This document shows, in pieces, positions 61,666-64,000 of a stretch of DNA of 64,000 nt (position 1 is its first letter; every line of letters begins with the position of its first letter). The stretch covers positions 1 through 64,000 of the forward strand of contig CANHQJ010000004.1 of the NCBI GenBank assembly GCA_947462875.1. The letters are read 5' to 3'. Position numbers and translations under genes: made by a program. The notes beneath the pieces were generated by a model. The model made no database searches. It was not told the origin of the DNA and saw nothing but the letters and a program-made list of their open reading frames with translations. This stretch comes from Verrucomicrobiia bacterium. GTDB taxonomy: Bacteria; Verrucomicrobiota; Verrucomicrobiia; Verrucomicrobiales; Akkermansiaceae.

Positions 61666-62099
61666 AGTTGCAGAGCACATTGCCCGAGGGGCTGGGCTTT
61701 CTGCACGCGGTGCCGCTGTTCAATTTGTTCGGCGTATTGCTGATGTGTTATACGCTGGGTCCGAAACTTGAGGAAAAAACCGGGGTATCGATCCAGATGC
61801 CCCAGTCCCTGTTTCAACTCGAGAGCTACGAAGAAGCGGCAGTCATCACGATGACGGCGGATGGCATGCAGGACCTTTACATCGGCATGCAGCGCATTGA
61901 CCTTTCCGAGCTCGATGCGCGGCTGGAAGAGCAGTTGCAGAATACCTCAGGGGCGAATCGTGCCATTGTGATCATGGCGGACCGCTTGGTCACCTCGGAA
62001 AATTTGCGGCAGGTGGCGGAAATTTGTTTGCGCAAGGGCCTCCGGGTGGTGATGGCGGGCGCGGGCCGTGGCAAGCCGGGTGACACAGGGAAGCCATGA
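61662..62099 (+). CDS. ExbD/TolR-like protein lacking the membrane aspartate
   Basis: A 145-residue protein in the ExbD position. The N-terminal helix reads HAVPLFNLFGVLLMCYTLGP. Aligned with the other two ExbD proteins here (PMIDMVFLLL, SLIDVCFLLL), Asn21 replaces the aspartate that carries protons. The periplasmic part (LYIGMQRIDLSELDARLEEQL, AIVIMADRLVTSENLRQVAEICLRKGL) is otherwise ExbD-like. It overlaps its neighbours by 4 bases on each side. It may be a non-energised or regulatory variant. Confidence 0.85.
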   Translation: MKLQSTLPEGLGFLHAVPLFNLFGVLLMCYTLGPKLEEKTGVSIQMPQSLFQLESYEEAAVITMTADGMQDLYIGMQRIDLSELDARLEEQLQNTSGANRAIVIMADRLVTSENLRQVAEICLRKGLRVVMAGAGRGKPGDTGKP

Positions 62100-62848
62100 A
62101 TGAGGAGCCTCAAGATCAGGGAAAACATGCCATGCGTGCGAGCGCGTGGATTTTTCCGTGGCGCAGGAGTTTCCGGCGCCGGTGGAGCTTGCTCCTGGCA
62201 GCGATGATGGTGCTGCCGGTTCTGGCCTTGTTGCTTTCGACGGTGCGGGTGAGGGTGTTCATCACGCCGCCCGCACTCAATCGCTCGGGGGAGCTGGTGC
62301 TGGTGCCGGGCACGGATGACAACCGGCAGTTGCTGGAGAAGATTGTGCAGGAAACGCCTTTTCCTAATGCCGGGCGCGATGAGTCGATCGAGATGTGGAG
62401 TGATGCCTCCATGCGTGCGGAGCTCCGCCTGGGGTTGCAATCCGGTCAACGCTTGCGGACGGTGGATCTGCCGGCAAACAAGCCGGTGTTCGAGCAAAAC
62501 TGGTGGTGGCCGCCAGGGCCGGTGTCCGCGGATGTGGCGGTCCCTCCGTCACTGCCGCAGGGGAAAGCGCTCCAACCTCGCCTGCGCTGGTTGTCCTCGC
62601 TGAGTCCGGAGCAAGTGCCGGCGGCATGGCCGTACTACGCGGGACCTGTGGCGAGTGCGGCGGGTGGCAAGTATTTGTTAGAAGTGAACCGCGAGGGGCG
62701 TGTGGTGTCGTGCGTCTCGGCGGGAAAGGAATCGGACACACGCGTGGTGGCCTTGGAAAACTGGCTGCGCAGGCTGCGTTTTCCGGAAAGCAAACAAGCT
62801 CCCGGCTGGCTGGCCTGTGAGATCATTTGGCAGTACGAACATGATTGA
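62096..62848 (+). CDS. TonB-like membrane-anchored protein
   Basis: A 250-residue protein with a basic N-terminus, one membrane helix (WSLLLAAMMVLPVLALLLSTV), a proline-containing periplasmic region, and a C-terminal segment YLLEVNREGRVVSCVSAGKES with ALENWLRRLRFP. That segment resembles the TonB C-terminal domain (G-x-V...S-G...L..W.F). It overlaps the ExbD-like gene by 4 bases. This order (ExbB, ExbD, TonB-like) supports an energy-transduction role, but the match is weak and made by eye. Confidence 0.6.
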   Translation: MNEEPQDQGKHAMRASAWIFPWRRSFRRRWSLLLAAMMVLPVLALLLSTVRVRVFITPPALNRSGELVLVPGTDDNRQLLEKIVQETPFPNAGRDESIEMWSDASMRAELRLGLQSGQRLRTVDLPANKPVFEQNWWWPPGPVSADVAVPPSLPQGKALQPRLRWLSSLSPEQVPAAWPYYAGPVASAAGGKYLLEVNREGRVVSCVSAGKESDTRVVALENWLRRLRFPESKQAPGWLACEIIWQYEHD

Positions 62849-63068
62849 GCTGAGTTTCATGGAATATTGCATGGGGATCGTCATCGGATCATTCCTGCTG
62901 GTCGCGCTCTTCGGTTGGATCTCGCGCTTCGCTCATTTCAATGATGAGAGGCGTGGCAGGCGTTCGCGTTTTGTCTGTGATCTGTGCCTGACGACATGGG
63001 AGGATCGCGGTAAGGAAAAAATCGTGGACTGCCCGCATTGTGGCCGATCCTGCCAACGCCCCCGCTGA
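62841..63068 (+). CDS. Small membrane protein with zinc ribbon
   Basis: A 75-residue protein: an N-terminal hydrophobic helix (CMGIVIGSFLLVALFGWI) followed by a CDLC-x14-CPHC zinc-ribbon-like motif. Its ATG lies 8 bases inside the preceding TonB-like gene, so translation is likely coupled. I start here because the same frame upstream only overlaps the other gene. Function unknown. Confidence 0.65.
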   Translation: MIELSFMEYCMGIVIGSFLLVALFGWISRFAHFNDERRGRRSRFVCDLCLTTWEDRGKEKIVDCPHCGRSCQRPR

Positions 63069-63151
63069 GAAAAAACCCGCAAGTTTGATGATGGTAAGGC
63101 TTGCGTGCCAGATGGGGACTGTATAGGAACGGTCGGGAACAAGCCCCAAAC

Positions 63152-64000
63152 ATGGTTATGAACGAGAGACGCGTTGTGATTACAGGGATCGGCTGCATCA
63201 GCCCGATGGGAAATGATTTGGCATCGACTTGGGATGCCATGAAGGCCGGGCGCAGCGGCATCGATCGCATCACGTCCATGGACACTAGCGCCTACACCAC
63301 CCACATTGCCGGTGAGGTGAAAAATTTCGATGCGTCGCCTTTTTTCAACAATGCCAAGGACTGCCGACGCGCGGATCGCTACGTGCAATTGGCCGTGGCG
63401 GCGGCGCGCATGGCTTTGCTGGATTCGGGGCTGGATGTCGAAAAGGTCGATAAAAATCAGGTGGGCGTCATGGTGAGCAGCGGCATCGGCGGACTGGGCA
63501 CGCTGGAGGAAGAGCATACGAAGCTCATCCAGCGCGGGCCGGGACGGGTCTCGCCGTTCCTGATCCCGATGATGATCGCCAACATCGCCAGTGGCATCAT
63601 TTCCATGGAGTATGGCTTCGGTGGGCCGAACATGGCCATCGTGACGGCTTGTGCCACCTCGAATCACTCGATCGGAGAGGCATGGCGCATCATCAAGTTT
63701 GGCGATGCCGATGCCTTTCTCTGCGGCGGTGGCGAGGCCAGCATCCTGCCTTGCGGACTCGCGGGTTTCGGCAACATGAAGGCGCTGAGCACGCGCAATG
63801 ATGAGCCGCAGCGGGCATCGCGCCCGTTCGATGTGGGCCGCGATGGTTTCGTGATGGGGGAAGGTGCCGGTGTGCTGATGATCGAGGAGCTCGAACACGC
63901 GAAAAAACGCGGTGCCACGATTTACGCCGAACTCATCGGCTACGGCCTGAGCGCGGATGCCTATCACATGACTTCGCCGCATCCTGAGGGAGAAGGCGCC
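63152..64000 (+). CDS. fabF: Beta-ketoacyl-ACP synthase II (5' part)
   Basis: Condensing enzyme of fatty acid elongation, cut by the window end after 283 codons of about 415. RRVVITGIGCISPMGND opens the protein. The nucleophile Cys167 is in IVTACATSNHSIGEAW, followed by GGGEASILPCGLAGF and PFDVGRDGFVMGEGAG. The two catalytic histidines lie beyond the window. ATG codons at 63152 and 63158 are both possible. It could be a related KAS-type enzyme, but FabF is most likely. Confidence 0.93.
   Translation, partial: MVMNERRVVITGIGCISPMGNDLASTWDAMKAGRSGIDRITSMDTSAYTTHIAGEVKNFDASPFFNNAKDCRRADRYVQLAVAAARMALLDSGLDVEKVDKNQVGVMVSSGIGGLGTLEEEHTKLIQRGPGRVSPFLIPMMIANIASGIISMEYGFGGPNMAIVTACATSNHSIGEAWRIIKFGDADAFLCGGGEASILPCGLAGFGNMKALSTRNDEPQRASRPFDVGRDGFVMGEGAGVLMIEELEHAKKRGATIYAELIGYGLSADAYHMTSPHPEGEGA

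Overview
The window looks like a chromosomal segment of a Gram-negative bacterium, most likely of the Verrucomicrobiota. This is inferred from several kinds of gene: secreted 3-keto-disaccharide hydrolase (DUF1080) and EALAVKKE-type coiled-coil proteins, an exosortase/EpsI pair, secreted TPR proteins packed with ExbB/ExbD channels, and a GxxExxY gene. No rRNA or other taxonomic marker is present, so the assignment is not proven. Genes are tightly packed, and no gap between genes exceeds about 215 bases.

Region 1 (1-34090, all plus strand) is a large exopolysaccharide or O-antigen locus. It makes sugar nucleotides: UDP-glucuronate (Ugd), a GDP-mannose 3,5-epimerase product, a DegT-type amino sugar, and a CDP-3,6-dideoxyhexose branch (RfbF, RfbG, RfbH, an RmlC-like epimerase and a terminal reductase). 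It encodes about ten glycosyltransferases, a Wzx-like flippase, two Wzy/WaaL-like polymerase-ligases, a WcaJ-type initiating phosphoglycosyltransferase, an FkbM methyltransferase, and an O-acetylation set (acyltransferase-3, MBOAT and two SGNH proteins). The stretch from about 13.1 to 17.8 kb is clearly richer in A+T than its flanks and looks imported.

Region 2 (34097-38207, minus strand) holds an exosortase with its EpsI partner, then feoA-feoB and a small cysteine-rich Feo protein. Region 3 (38394-53290) is mixed housekeeping and envelope: purH, coaX, a fasciclin/CIA30 protein, a BLUF photoreceptor, tRNA-Tyr with a clean terminator, hisF, a secreted alpha/beta hydrolase, a LURP-one protein, a DUF1080 protein, RlpA, a CLC transporter and kdsD. 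Region 4 (52253-62848) contains two Tol/Exb-type energy-transduction clusters. One is canonical (ExbB-ExbD-ExbD beside two secreted TPR proteins). The other is divergent (ExbB, an ExbD-like protein without the membrane aspartate, and a TonB-like protein). The window ends inside fabF.

The most unusual content is repeats. A 31-bp degenerate unit occurs as inverted pairs in three contexts within 4 kb. One pair encloses a GxxExxY (PD-(D/E)xK-like) gene at 8062-8553. One is a non-coding MITE-like copy at 6814-6921. One lies in frame inside the rfbH coding sequence at 9951-10029. Solo copies lie just upstream of other sugar genes. I propose this as a candidate mobile system in which GxxExxY acts on the inverted repeats. 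A second family consists of heptanucleotide tandem arrays, which sit at gene 3' ends, sometimes supply the stop codon, and in one case lie inside rfbH. Two further palindromic families are also present.
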